Positions 45,126 through 53,323 of a stretch of DNA of 64,000 nucleotides are shown here, piece by piece. The DNA is taken from positions 496,001-560,000 of the forward strand of contig JAXLYE010000002.1 of NCBI GenBank assembly GCA_046351595.1, written 5' to 3'. The DNA is from JAXLYE01 sp046351595 (GTDB lineage Bacteria > Myxococcota_A > Polyangia > Palsa-1104 > JAEUJZ01). Position 1 is the first letter of the stretch, and every line of letters starts with the position of its first letter. The position numbers and the translations under genes are program-made. The notes under the pieces are model-generated. The model was not told the origin of the DNA and searched no databases. It worked only from the letters and a program-made list of their open reading frames with translations.

Positions 45126-45510
45126 GGGGCACCTTCCTTCGAGTTCGTAGCTGCTCCTGGAGCGCGGCGTCCGTCGACCGTGTGGCAGGCAGGGCAGGAT
45201 CGATAGGCGCTGTATGTACGTCCTTCGAGCCGTGGGCAGCGCGGCTGTGATCGAGCGCTAGATCGAGCAGCGCGCTGCAGAAACTGACGGTGTGCTGGAT
45301 CGTGTAGCCGCGCACCATCATGCTCGCGAACAGTGAGCGCGCCACGATTTGGATCTCGCGCTCCAGGCTCCGTCCGGAGTCACTGCAGACGCCACCGGGC
45401 AGGGGATGAGGCACCCCGACTACGAACCTCTCTGCGACCGCATCTGACTGTTCCGACACGAGAGACCTCGCTTCCTGTTGCACTTGGTCCGGCTCCTCGG
45501 GAACGCGCAT
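45106..45510 (-). CDS. Hypothetical protein in the polyketide operon
   Basis: 134 residues from ATG 45510 (MRVPEEPD), preceded by GGAAAG; an upstream in-frame ATG at 45558 is less likely. The sequence is soluble. A central helical stretch (LEREIQIVARSLFASMMVRGYTIQHTVSFCSALLDLALDH) could form a small helical bundle, and the C-terminus is low-complexity. No family is recognised. It overlaps the downstream cyclase gene by 20 bases, so the two are probably translated together. A degenerate TTGC-N4-GCAA site lies ~260 bases upstream. Confidence 0.5.
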   Translation of the reverse strand: MRVPEEPDQVQQEARSLVSEQSDAVAERFVVGVPHPLPGGVCSDSGRSLEREIQIVARSLFASMMVRGYTIQHTVSFCSALLDLALDHSRAAHGSKDVHTAPIDPALPATRSTDAALQEQLRTRRKVPHGNHYE

Positions 45511-45773
45511 CACGCAGAGTACTTTCCAAGTTCCATGCCACCGCGAGGTGGCGCGCAAGGCTGGCGACGCACTGCGCTACTTCGCTGGAGAGTTTCGCTA
45601 TCGGCGGCTGCGTACGGAGGGTCGATTCCAGCCTACGAGAGGCGGGCCCGGAATGACCGGCCGGAACTAGACCGATCGTACAATTGAATGTAGACCGGCA
45701 GCGGGTGAAGCGGAGCGGGTCGCAGAGGGAGCGAAGAGAGAAGGATGCGGCGAAGAGGGATCGGAAAGCGATT

Positions 45774-45789
45774 ACTTGCTAAGGCAACT
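45774..45789. promoter_or_regulatory. Probable MarR box (TTGC-TAAG-GCAA)
   Basis: ACTTGCTAAGGCAACT keeps both half-sites of the TTGC-N4-GCAA palindrome seen perfectly at 46339 and 52641. It lies between the ABM gene and the next gene of the minus-strand operon. Confidence 0.5.
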
Positions 45790-45820
45790 AACGGCAGCGC
45801 CGCACCCGGGTGCGACGCGC

Positions 45821-46225
45821 TCAGGTGGGCAGGTTGATCTGGACGCGGTAGAGGCGCGCCACGCCGACGGCTGGCAGGCCCCGCGCCAGCTCGCGGAAGT
45901 CCGGTGCGCGCAAGGCCTCACCAAGCGCCGCGGAGCTAGCCCATGTGGCGTAGTTCAGCCAGCGGTTGCTGCCGATTGCCGCGTGGAGCTGCGCGCTGCC
46001 GAAGCCGGGCGCGGTGCGCAGGTGCGCGGCGATGGCGCTCCACTGTGTGACGAAGCGCTCGCGATCTGAGGGAGCGACGATGAACTCGTTGATCAGAACG
46101 ATCGGGCCCGGCAGATCTTTGCGAATCTCGCGCCAGAGCCCGAGCAGCGCACAAAGGCTGTGCACGCGCAGGCAGAGCGAGGCCGAGGCACTAGGCATAT
46201 CGAGTGTGCGGGCGTGTCTCTTCAT
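45821..46225 (-). CDS. Antibiotic biosynthesis monooxygenase (ABM) domain protein
   Basis: 134 residues from ATG 46225. The second half is an ABM-type dimeric alpha/beta-barrel: IVLINEFIVAPSDRERFVTQWSAIAAHLRTAPGFGSAQLH, then NRWLNYATWASSAAL with the family's conserved Trp/Tyr pattern. Cofactor-free ABM enzymes such as ActVA-Orf6 oxidise aromatic polyketide intermediates to quinones, which suits this cluster. The N-terminal ~40 residues are an extra helical segment. The start overlaps the stop of a 23-codon upstream frame (TGATG), and a perfect MarR-type palindrome lies ~115 bases upstream. Confidence 0.75.
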   Translation of the reverse strand: MKRHARTLDMPSASASLCLRVHSLCALLGLWREIRKDLPGPIVLINEFIVAPSDRERFVTQWSAIAAHLRTAPGFGSAQLHAAIGSNRWLNYATWASSAALGEALRAPDFRELARGLPAVGVARLYRVQINLPT

Positions 46226-46296
46226 CACGAGTCCTCATTTCTGTCATCTGATGGATGGGGTACACGAGGGTCCTGGTTCTTGATGGCTCTCTTCAT
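46225..46296 (-). CDS. Short coupled upstream frame (23 aa) before the ABM gene
   Basis: ATG 46296 is preceded by a very good ribosome site (GGGAGG, 6 bases away) and encodes MKRAIKNQDPRVPHPSDDRN plus three residues. The stop TGA (46225-46227) overlaps the ABM start as TGATG. The arrangement suggests translational coupling or a leader peptide. The peptide itself resembles nothing known. Confidence 0.5.
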   Translation of the reverse strand: MKRAIKNQDPRVPHPSDDRNEDS

Positions 46297-46338
46297 GGCA
46301 AACCTCCCAAGGTAATAGGTAATAGCGTGTAGCGCAAT

Positions 46339-46354
46339 GGTTGCTATAGCAACC
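46339..46354. promoter_or_regulatory. Perfect MarR-type operator, internal promoter of the minus-strand operon
   Basis: GGTTGCTATAGCAACC is a perfect 16-bp palindrome, identical to the one at 52641-52656 in front of the marR gene. It lies in the 145-base gap before the coupled leader frame and ABM gene, and so marks an internal regulated promoter. Confidence 0.75.
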
Positions 46355-46441
46355 AAGGTGGTATCTATTTGAAGCGCAGGGCAGGAAGCGGAGGCGACCG
46401 GCAGGCCGATTGGGCTGGCCTGCTCGGACGAAGTCGGTCGG

Positions 46442-47344
46442 TCAGCTGCGGACGATCGCCAGCGGTGGCGCGGGCGCGACGCTAACGAGTGGACCGGGGG
46501 CCGCGGCGGGGGCGTCCTTTTGCAGCTCTTTGCCTAGGAACGAGAGCACACGCTCCAGCGCAGCGCGGGTCGGGTGGCCCTGCTGATCGACAAGGTCCAG
46601 GGTCAGGACGGAGTGCGCCGACTGCGGGATGCCGTGTCGGTTGCCGGGCGAGGAGTCGATCTCGATGGTCTCGAGCCTCTCTCCGAGCTCGCTGCGCAGC
46701 CGCGCGAAGCGCTCGTCGGGGCAGCCGCCGTCCGCCGTAAAGCGCAGGCCGAGCACCGGCACGCCCTCGCTGGCGCGCTGCTTGATCTTGACCAGCTCGT
46801 CGTCCGGGATCTGGAGCGCGCAGCGACGCTCGGAGCCGATCGGCAGCGGCAGCGAAGGCTGGCTGATGACCGGGGCCATCACGCACGGATCCGCCATCAT
46901 CGACAGCGCGAAGTTGCCGGTCAAGCACATGCCGATGACGCCGATGCCTCGCCCGCCGATCTCGGCGTGGACGTTGCGGCACAGCGTGCGCAGCCAGTCC
47001 GCGATCGGGCCTGGCTGCTTCTTGGCGAGCAGCGAGAACTCCTTGCGCACGCAGATCCGCGCAAGCTCGGTCGCCAAGTAGAGCCCGGAGTTGTCCCGCC
47101 CAGGCGTACCGAACAGACAAGGCATGACGACCGTGAAGCCGGCGTCGGCGACGTAGCGCGCGAGCCGGATCACCTCGGGCGTGATGCCGGGCAGTTCGTG
47201 CATGAGCACGACCCCGGGTCCGCTGCCGCGGCGGTACACCGGGTGCGTGATGCCACAGTGGGTGAAGGTCGACTCCGCGAAGTCACTCAGGTCATTTTTT
47301 GACTGCGTGAGCGCGGTCGAGGCTCTCTGCATCTGGTTGGCCAT
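46442..47344 (-). CDS. Dienelactone hydrolase-family protein
   Basis: 300 residues with an alpha/beta-hydrolase fold of the dienelactone-hydrolase group. The nucleophile elbow is GMCLTG with Cys140, the acid is Asp205 (FTADGGCPDER) and the base is His244 (QSAHSVL). PGVVLMHELPGITPEVIRLARYVADAGFTVVMP is the typical N-terminal block. The family opens lactones or similar esters. In this operon it could hydrolyse or rearrange a polyketide lactone, or release the product from ACP. It lies 48 bases after the ACP gene, with AGGAG before the ATG. Confidence 0.8.
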   Translation of the reverse strand: MANQMQRASTALTQSKNDLSDFAESTFTHCGITHPVYRRGSGPGVVLMHELPGITPEVIRLARYVADAGFTVVMPCLFGTPGRDNSGLYLATELARICVRKEFSLLAKKQPGPIADWLRTLCRNVHAEIGGRGIGVIGMCLTGNFALSMMADPCVMAPVISQPSLPLPIGSERRCALQIPDDELVKIKQRASEGVPVLGLRFTADGGCPDERFARLRSELGERLETIEIDSSPGNRHGIPQSAHSVLTLDLVDQQGHPTRAALERVLSFLGKELQKDAPAAAPGPLVSVAPAPPLAIVRS

Positions 47345-47392
47345 GGGAATCGCTCCTGCGCTTCGTGCGAAGCGGCTCGCTGCGTTCGTTGA

Positions 47393-47641
47393 TCACGCGA
47401 CGCTGCGCGTGAGGTTCTCGCCGATGATCCGGCCGAGGTCGGCGATGGTCTTGGCCACGCGCTCGGTCTCATCGGGCAGGCGGATCTTGAAGGCCTTCTC
47501 GAGGGCACACACGACGTCGACCATCTCGGTCGAGTCGACCCCGAGCTCGTCGTGCAGCGAGGTGCTCGGCTGCATGCGCGCCAGGTCCTGATCGAACAGG
47601 TGGGCCAGTACGTCACAAACGGTCTGCTCATGCTGTGTCAC
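47393..47641 (-). CDS. Acyl carrier protein of the type II PKS
   Basis: 82 residues starting at GTG 47641, preceded by AAGGAGG. The phosphopantetheine-attachment Ser37 is in LGVDSTEMVD, the usual '(G)xDS' site followed by helix II (VDVVCALEKAFKIRLPDE). It carries the growing poly-beta-ketone chain and lies directly after KS-alpha and CLF, which is the minimal-PKS order. No phosphopantetheinyl transferase is present in the window, so activation must come from elsewhere in the genome. Confidence 0.92.
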   Translation of the reverse strand: MTQHEQTVCDVLAHLFDQDLARMQPSTSLHDELGVDSTEMVDVVCALEKAFKIRLPDETERVAKTIADLGRIIGENLTRSVA

Positions 47642-47678
47642 GGTCTTCCTCCTTGTTCCGAGCGCCGGTTGCTTAGGG

Positions 47679-48920
47679 TCACCGGCTCATCACGAGCGCC
47701 GCGTTCATGCCCCCAACGCCGCGGCTGTTGATTAGGACGTTGCTCAGGCTGCGCGCCGCGGCTTCGCTGGTGGCCAGGGTCAGTCCGCACGCGGGATCCG
47801 GCTGTGCGCCGCGCGCCATGGGTGGCACCACGCCGTGTCTGAGAGCGAGGGCCGCCAGGGCTGCATCGAGCGCACCCGCTGCCCCGTAGGTGTGACCCAC
47901 AAGCGACTTGGGGACCGTGACAGGGATGTGCGGCGTAGCATTACCAAACACGTCGTGGATGCCCTGCGCCTCTTGCGTGTCCCCGGCCAGGGTGCCGGCG
48001 CCATCGGCCATGATGAGCGAGACGTCGGCTGCGGTGAGCTCGGCGTCCGCGAGCGCCTTTTGCATAGCCGCTGCGAGGTAGCGGTCCTGATTGTGTGCTG
48101 CCAGGGGCTGCGTCGCCGGGTGACACGCAGCGGTGTTGAGCGCGAAGCCTTGCAGTTCGGCGTAGATGGTCGCGCCGCGGCGTAGCGCGTGCTCGCGTTC
48201 CTCCACGAGCAGGAAGGCGGCGCCTTCGGCCTGCACGAAGCCCTGACGCTCGGCGTCAAAGGGGAGGTACGCGCGCTCTGCCGGGCCGCCGATGGAGACG
48301 CTGCCTTCGGTCATGCCGGCGAGGTACGCGAAGGGAGTCACGGGCGCTTCGGTGCCGCCAGCGAGCATGACATCGCAGTCGCCGCGGACGATGGCGCGGG
48401 CCGCGTAGCCGATGCTGAGGAGGCCGCTCGCGCGGTCGCAGACCAGGGTCTTGCTGTGGCCGCGCAGCCCGAACAGGATCGAGATCTGGCCCTGCGGTGC
48501 GGCTGGGAACCACGCGGTGGCCTGGTAGGGACTGACGGTATGCACGCCCTGCGTGTGCAGGTTGCGGAGCTGCTGATCCGTATACTCCCAGCCGCCGAAG
48601 CAGTTGCCGACGTAGACGCCGAAGCGGCTGCGATCGACCGCGGCGAGATCGAGTGATCCGTCGCGCAGCGCCATCTGGCAGGCGGCCAGCGCGTACTGTG
48701 TATACGGGTCGAGCTTGCGCGCCAAGCGGAGCGGCATGTAGCGCTTTGCGTCGAAGTCGTCGATCTCGCCGGCGAAGCAGCCGGGCAGCGCGGACGCGTC
48801 GAACTTGCGGACGGGGCGCAGCGCAGACCGCCCCATGAGCACCCCGTCCCAGGTCTCGCGCGTGCCGATTCCGAGGGGGGTAAGGAGTCCGATTCCGGTG
48901 ATCACGGTACGGCGATTCAT
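47679..48920 (-). CDS. Type II PKS ketosynthase beta / chain-length factor
   Basis: 413 residues with the thiolase/KS fold (VITGIGLLTPLGIGTRETW, GNCFGGWEYTDQQL, SLVGHTYGAAGALDAALAALAL). The nucleophilic Cys of KS proteins is replaced: LVCDRASGLLSIG aligns with VSTGCTAGLDSIG of the adjacent KS-alpha, which puts Arg163 at the Cys position. Most known chain-length factors have Gln there. The first active-site His (of SAHGSST) is also changed (MADGAGT); the second (VGHT) is kept. It overlaps the KS-alpha gene by 4 bases, as usual for the heterodimer, and sets chain length by the dimer-interface tunnel. Confidence 0.92.
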   Translation of the reverse strand: MNRRTVITGIGLLTPLGIGTRETWDGVLMGRSALRPVRKFDASALPGCFAGEIDDFDAKRYMPLRLARKLDPYTQYALAACQMALRDGSLDLAAVDRSRFGVYVGNCFGGWEYTDQQLRNLHTQGVHTVSPYQATAWFPAAPQGQISILFGLRGHSKTLVCDRASGLLSIGYAARAIVRGDCDVMLAGGTEAPVTPFAYLAGMTEGSVSIGGPAERAYLPFDAERQGFVQAEGAAFLLVEEREHALRRGATIYAELQGFALNTAACHPATQPLAAHNQDRYLAAAMQKALADAELTAADVSLIMADGAGTLAGDTQEAQGIHDVFGNATPHIPVTVPKSLVGHTYGAAGALDAALAALALRHGVVPPMARGAQPDPACGLTLATSEAAARSLSNVLINSRGVGGMNAALVMSR

Positions 48921-50221
48921 GCGGCACCTTCGACCCGATCGGCGCTGGCGAAGACCACCGCGCTGTGGATCCCGGAGAACCCGCTGGCCGTCTTCAGGAC
49001 GGCGCGCAGCGGGCGCTCGATCGCGCGGTTCGGTACGTACGAGAGGTCACACGCCGGATCGGGCTTGTCGTAGTTGATGGTCGGGTGGAGCCGCGATGTG
49101 AAGAGGCTCATCACAGCGGCCACGCTCTCGATCGAGTTGGCCGCGGCGAGCGGGTGGCCGATCATCGACTTGAGCGAGCTCGCCGGGATCTCGAAGGCGC
49201 GCGCGCCGAAGACGCGCTTGAACGCCGCCGTCTCGTTGACGTCGTTCTGGCGGGTCGAGCTGCCGTGCGCAGAGACGTAGTCGACGGTGTCGGCCGAGAG
49301 CTCGGCGTTAGCGAGTGCGAGCTCGATGGCGTGCGCCAGATCCGTGCCGCAGGGCGGCAGATCGGTCATGTGGAAGGCGTTGTTGCAGCTCCCGAAGCCG
49401 CACACCTCGGCGTAGATGCGGGCGCCGCGGAGCAGGGCGTGCTCGCGCTCTTCGAGGATCAAGACCGCGCCGCCTTCGCCGAGCACGAAACCGTCGCGAT
49501 CGAGCTCGAAAGGGCGTGATGCGCGCTCGGGATCGTCGTTGCGCTTGCTCGACAGGGCGCCGATGACGTCGAAGGCCGCGAAGGCGATGGGCGTGATCGG
49601 CGCTTCGACCGCACCGCAGATCATCATGTCTGCTTCGCCGTAGCGGATAGCGTTGAGGGCGAAGCCGATCGAGTCGAGTCCTGCGGTGCAGCCGGTGCTC
49701 ACGGTGAAGCACGGACCGTGCAGCCCGTACATCGCGGCCACCTCGGCCGAGGGAGTGTTGAAGGTCGCGGCCTGATACAGGTTCAGGTTGACACGCAGTG
49801 GATCGAGCCGCGCCTGGCCACGCGCGGTCCGCGCGAGGAACTCGGTCTCCATCTGGCCGGTGCCGCTGATCGCGTTGGCGATGCACACGCCGACCCGCTC
49901 GCCGTCACCAAACCCGCCCTGCAGACCTGCGTCTTCGACGGCCAGGTTCGTACATGCGACCCCGAACTGCGCGCAGCGCTCGAGCCGCCGCACCTGCTCA
50001 CCCGAGAGCCCGAGCTGCGTCGGCATGAAACCGCTCACCTGACCGGCGATCTTTGACTTGAAGCTGTCGGTCGAAAACGCTTCAATGCGGCGGATGCCGC
50101 TCTTGCCCGCGAGGCTATTCTCCCAGAACGCCTGCACCCCGATGCCGTTGGGAGAGACCGGCCCGAGCCCGGTCACCACCGTGCGTCTCGAGCGTTCCAA
50201 GGATAGATTTCTGAAGCTCAT
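48917..50221 (-). CDS. Type II PKS ketosynthase alpha (catalytic)
   Basis: 434 residues with all three catalytic residues: Cys178 (VSTGCTAGL), His319 (VSAHGSST) and His356 (MIGHPLAA). The N-terminal RRTVVTGLGPVSPNGIGVQAFWENSLAGKSGI is typical of KS-alpha. It condenses malonyl-ACP units into a poly-beta-ketone together with the CLF and ACP encoded next. The gene overlaps CLF by 4 bases and follows the ketoreductase gene; AGAGGAG precedes the ATG. Type II KS genes for aromatic polyketides are common in actinomycetes and rarer in Gram-negatives. Confidence 0.95.
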   Translation of the reverse strand: MSFRNLSLERSRRTVVTGLGPVSPNGIGVQAFWENSLAGKSGIRRIEAFSTDSFKSKIAGQVSGFMPTQLGLSGEQVRRLERCAQFGVACTNLAVEDAGLQGGFGDGERVGVCIANAISGTGQMETEFLARTARGQARLDPLRVNLNLYQAATFNTPSAEVAAMYGLHGPCFTVSTGCTAGLDSIGFALNAIRYGEADMMICGAVEAPITPIAFAAFDVIGALSSKRNDDPERASRPFELDRDGFVLGEGGAVLILEEREHALLRGARIYAEVCGFGSCNNAFHMTDLPPCGTDLAHAIELALANAELSADTVDYVSAHGSSTRQNDVNETAAFKRVFGARAFEIPASSLKSMIGHPLAAANSIESVAAVMSLFTSRLHPTINYDKPDPACDLSYVPNRAIERPLRAVLKTASGFSGIHSAVVFASADRVEGAA

Positions 50222-50275
50222 GGCGTACTCCTCTTGCGCTCTGTCGCAGCGCTCCTGATCCCGAGCAGCAGCTAA

Positions 50276-51037
50276 TCAGTAGTTGCCCAGGCCTCCGCAT
50301 ACGTTGAACGCCTGGCCGGTGATGCCGCGCGCCTGGGACGACGCGAGGTAGCCGATCATGGACGCGACCTCGACGGGCTCGATGTAGCGACCGATGGGCA
50401 CGCGCTGCTCGATGCGCCGCTTGGCCTCGGTGACCGAAACCTTCCAGACCCGCGCGAAGCCCTCACGCGCCCGCTCCGCGAGCTGCGTCTCGACGAAGCC
50501 GGGACAGACCGCGTTCACGGTGACGCCCTTCTGCGCGAGTTCCAGGGCCAGCGACTTGGTGAAGCCGATCACGCCGTGCTTGGAAGCGCTGTACGCCGCC
50601 GCGAACATCACGCCCTGTTTGCCGCCCGTCGACGACACGTTGACGATGGTGGTCAGCGCAGCGAGCTTGAGCGCCGTCTTGGTCGTGTAATAGACGCCGC
50701 TCAGGTTGGTCTCGATGATGTCGCGCCAGAGCTCGTCGTCCATCTCGACCGTGTTGCCGCCGCCGCCTCGACCGGCGTTGTTGACGAGGACGTCGATGCG
50801 GCCGGTCTGTGCGAGGACCGACTCGATCGCAGCTTGCACCTCTTGCGCCGAGCGGACGTCGCACACCACGGGGATGGCCGTGCGCCCACACTTCTGCACC
50901 TCGGCGGCCGTCTCGTCGAGCTGATCGTGGCTTCGGCCGAGCAGCGCGAGCTCGAACCCGTCCTCAGCCAGCCGCTGCGCCGCGGCGCGACCGATGCCTC
51001 CCCCCCCGCCTGTGATCAATGCAACCTTGCCTGCCAT
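50276..51037 (-). CDS. Polyketide ketoreductase (SDR family, actIII/FabG-like)
   Basis: 253 residues, a classical short-chain dehydrogenase: the NADPH loop TGGGGGIGRAAA, NNAGRGGGG (NNAG plus the 'xGG' segment that guides regio- and stereo-control in polyketide C9 ketoreductases), and catalytic Ser135/136, Tyr149 and Lys153 in NVSSTGG...YSASK. CPGFVETQLAERAREGFARVW closely resembles the substrate lid of actinorhodin-type ketoreductases. It reduces one ketone of the nascent octaketide-like chain, usually C9, before first-ring closure. GGGAGG precedes the ATG. It lies between KS-alpha and the didomain aromatase/cyclase. Confidence 0.92.
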   Translation of the reverse strand: MAGKVALITGGGGGIGRAAAQRLAEDGFELALLGRSHDQLDETAAEVQKCGRTAIPVVCDVRSAQEVQAAIESVLAQTGRIDVLVNNAGRGGGGNTVEMDDELWRDIIETNLSGVYYTTKTALKLAALTTIVNVSSTGGKQGVMFAAAYSASKHGVIGFTKSLALELAQKGVTVNAVCPGFVETQLAERAREGFARVWKVSVTEAKRRIEQRVPIGRYIEPVEVASMIGYLASSQARGITGQAFNVCGGLGNY

Positions 51038-51064
51038 GGGCTGCCTCCCTTCGCTGATCGCGCC

Positions 51065-52027
51065 TTACTGCGGCGTCTCGAGTCGGGACCGGATGGCCTG
51101 CATGGTCCCCAAGCTGTTGTCGCTGATGGCATTGGTCACGCGCTGCAGCGCGTCCTGCGCTGTGATGTCGCCCCACAGCTCGCGCACACCCTCGGGGCGC
51201 AGGACGATCTCATGCTGCGAGGTGACGCGCGTGCCGCCCTCGGTCGGCTCGACGATCCACGCGCCGGTGTGGGCCTTGAGCACGGGCGGCGGCGCGGGCT
51301 GGAAGTACGAGACATGGCGGCGCGGCATCAGGCGGCGGATGCTGCGGATGCGCTCCAGGCGATTGCCGACGTGCACCGTCATGATGAACTCCTGGTTGCG
51401 CCCGTCGTCGTAAAGTACCTCGATGGCCCCGCAGTGCGGCAGCAGCGCAGGCCAGCCCTCGGCGCGCGCCAGGAGTTCGTAGACGGCCTCGGGCGGCGCC
51501 GCGATGGTCAGCTCCTTGGCGAAGCGCGCGCGCGCTTCAGACGCTTGCGATTCCTGTGCCGCGTGTTCGAGCACCTGCTTCATCACGCTGAGCTCGCGCC
51601 GGCTGTTGTCGTGCGTGCAACGCACCATGTACGCGGCGGCTTCCTCGTGCGTCGCGATGCCCTCGATCAGACCGGCTACGTCCGGCTTGATCATGAAGCG
51701 GTGCTCCAGCGTGACCAGCGTGCGCCCCTCGGAGAGCGACAGGAAGCGCCACGCTCCCTCCATGCTGCTGAGCAGCACCGACGGCTGCACCTGGCGGAAC
51801 AAGATCATCGGGACGTCCGGGTGGATCTCGCGCTGCGAGCGCCAGGTCATGGGCCGGCCGTTAGCCTGCGCGGTCAGCTCGATGAGCTGCGTGTTGGCGG
51901 TGCGCTCGCAGATCCGCGCCGCCAGGCACGGCGGGAAGATCTGCGGCCAGCGCTCGACGTCGAGGCACAGGTCCATGACCTGCTCGGGCGTGGTGTCGAT
52001 CTCGATCTGATGGTGGGTGATATGCAT
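51065..52027 (-). CDS. Didomain aromatase/cyclase (two SRPBCC domains)
   Basis: 320 residues comprising two START/SRPBCC domains. The first (~1-150) begins MHITHHQIEIDTTPEQVMDLCLDVERWPQIFPPC. The second (~165-315) begins FAKELTIAAPPEAVYELLARAEGWPALLPHC, and each repeats the 'W p..lPhc..i..l' pattern. Didomain enzymes of this type act with a C9 ketoreductase on reduced polyketides to close and aromatise the first ring (C7-C12). GGGGAGG precedes the ATG. It is the second gene of the minus-strand operon, followed by the ketoreductase 27 bases later. Confidence 0.9.
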   Translation of the reverse strand: MHITHHQIEIDTTPEQVMDLCLDVERWPQIFPPCLAARICERTANTQLIELTAQANGRPMTWRSQREIHPDVPMILFRQVQPSVLLSSMEGAWRFLSLSEGRTLVTLEHRFMIKPDVAGLIEGIATHEEAAAYMVRCTHDNSRRELSVMKQVLEHAAQESQASEARARFAKELTIAAPPEAVYELLARAEGWPALLPHCGAIEVLYDDGRNQEFIMTVHVGNRLERIRSIRRLMPRRHVSYFQPAPPPVLKAHTGAWIVEPTEGGTRVTSQHEIVLRPEGVRELWGDITAQDALQRVTNAISDNSLGTMQAIRSRLETPQ

Positions 52028-52041
52028 GTTCGCCTCCCCGC

Positions 52042-52377
52042 CTAGCTGGCCTGAGCCTTCACCAGCCGCAGCGAGACCTGCTCGCCGCAGCGCTCGAGCA
52101 CGAGCCGCTGGCTCTGCAGGACACCCTGCGCTCCGCTCGACACGACCGGCGCGACCAGGCGTCCGAGCGCCTCGTCCGAGAGGTTCTCGAGGAACGCGCG
52201 CTGGCCGGCCGTCAGCCGGAACAGGTGCTTGATGGTGCCGCGCGGGTCATCGCGCAGGCCGGCGAGGATCGTGGGCAGGTTTTCCGGGCGCTTACGGAGC
52301 TGCTCCAGCAGCTTGTCGAGACCGGACTGGTGGAGCGCGCTCGCGGCCTTTGTGTGGGTGGCTGGATGGAAGAGCAT
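52042..52377 (-). CDS. Hypothetical protein, first gene of the polyketide operon
   Basis: 111 residues from ATG 52377, with GAGG upstream. The protein is soluble and probably all-helical (LDKLLEQLRKRPENLPTILAGLRDDPRGTIKHLFRLTAGQRAFLENLSDEALGRL-type amphipathic helices), with no metal or catalytic motif visible. No family is recognised. It is separated by 14 bases from the aromatase/cyclase gene, so it is part of the operon. A degenerate MarR-type site lies 40 bases upstream. Roles such as chaperone or tailoring partner are guesses only. Confidence 0.6.
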   Translation of the reverse strand: MLFHPATHTKAASALHQSGLDKLLEQLRKRPENLPTILAGLRDDPRGTIKHLFRLTAGQRAFLENLSDEALGRLVAPVVSSGAQGVLQSQRLVLERCGEQVSLRLVKAQAS

Positions 52378-52416
52378 CTCGGACCTCGCTTCCTGTTGAT
52401 TGTCTGGGAGTCAATT

Positions 52417-52432
52417 AGTTGGCATAGCAATC
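52417..52432. promoter_or_regulatory. Degenerate MarR box before the polyketide operon
   Basis: AGTTGGCATAGCAATC matches 12 of 16 positions of the perfect palindrome GGTTGCTATAGCAACC. It lies 40 bases upstream of the first gene of the minus-strand operon. Confidence 0.5.
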
Positions 52433-52640
52433 AATGTGCCGCGTCCGCATGGCCCGCTCAGCAGCGAGCGACAGCTGCCCCGGCGGCGAACGGCTCGATT
52501 CGGTCGCTGTTCGCAGCTCGTTTTCGGCCGGCCGTAGGGCACGAATCATCCGGTGGCTTTCGAGCTGGTCAGCGGCCAGTTACCGGCTGAGATCGCGGCG
52601 GCCAGTCAAGCTCCGGCAGAAGGCCAGCGGATCTGAAGTT

Positions 52641-52656
52641 GGTTGCTATAGCAACC
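52641..52656. promoter_or_regulatory. Perfect MarR-type operator upstream of marR
   Basis: GGTTGCTATAGCAACC is a perfect 16-bp palindrome about 85 bases upstream of the marR start and identical to the one at 46339. Its TTGC-N4-GCAA core is the same as that of the E. coli mar operator half-sites. Confidence 0.75.
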
Positions 52657-52741
52657 GTTTCCTATAGATTATTGAGGAGCCGCTGGTTCCGGGCGTCAGT
52701 GACACGCAGCTGGCAGGCCCCGCGAGGACAGAGGAGACACG

Positions 52742-53272
52742 ATGCCAAGGACGAGCAAGGGCTTGAGCACCCAGGCGACTCAAGCGACCCGATCGAGACG
52801 ACGACCGCGTTCGACCGATTCCACTTTCACCCCGAACGAGAGCATGGGCTATCTGATCAACGTGGCGGGGCGGCTGTTCTCGCGCGCTCTCAACGCGCGC
52901 CTGCTCAAGCACGGCGTGAGCATCGGGCAGTGGCCGATCTTGATGTTCCTCTTCGAGAAAGAGGGGCTGAGCCAGCAGGAGATCAGTCAGCACATCGGCC
53001 TCGAAGAGTCGACGCTGGCGCGCACCATCGAGCGCATGGAGCGCGACGGCCTGGTCGAGCGCCTGCGCAGCGCCATCGACAGGCGGCGCGTCGAGCTCAC
53101 ACTGACCCCGCGCGCCCGCGCGCTGCGTCGCTCGCTGCGGAGCTGCGCGATCGCGGTGAACGAGACCGCGATGGCTGGGCTGAGCGACAACGCGATGGAA
53201 CGACTCCTGCAAGGGCTGGCACACATGCGGGCGCGGCTCGAAGAGGACCTCGGCACGCCCGGAGATTCATGA
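52742..53272 (+). CDS. MarR-family transcriptional regulator
   Basis: 176 residues from ATG 52742, with GAGGAG upstream. After a basic Ser/Thr/Arg-rich N-terminus (~1-32), the winged-helix core reads VSIGQWPILMFLFEKEGLSQQEISQHIGLEESTLARTIERMERDGLVERLRSAIDRRRVELTLTPRARAL. This includes the recognition helix (ESTLARTIERMERDG) and the wing with the conserved D-x-R-R (IDRRR). It is divergent from the PKS operon, and two of the four palindromic sites lie in its own upstream gap, so it probably represses both directions until a ligand, perhaps the product, binds. Confidence 0.9.
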   Translation: MPRTSKGLSTQATQATRSRRRPRSTDSTFTPNESMGYLINVAGRLFSRALNARLLKHGVSIGQWPILMFLFEKEGLSQQEISQHIGLEESTLARTIERMERDGLVERLRSAIDRRRVELTLTPRARALRRSLRSCAIAVNETAMAGLSDNAMERLLQGLAHMRARLEEDLGTPGDS

Positions 53273-53323
53273 AATGAGGGGCGTGTCGTGCGCTCCTCCA
53301 CGCGTTAAACGAGGAGCCATTCA

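Larger units (their letters stand above)
52378..52741. promoter_or_regulatory. Divergent control region of the polyketide cluster
   Basis: The 364-base gap separates the minus-strand biosynthetic operon from marR. It contains a MarR-type site near each end (52417 and 52641) and no gene. Confidence 0.6.
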
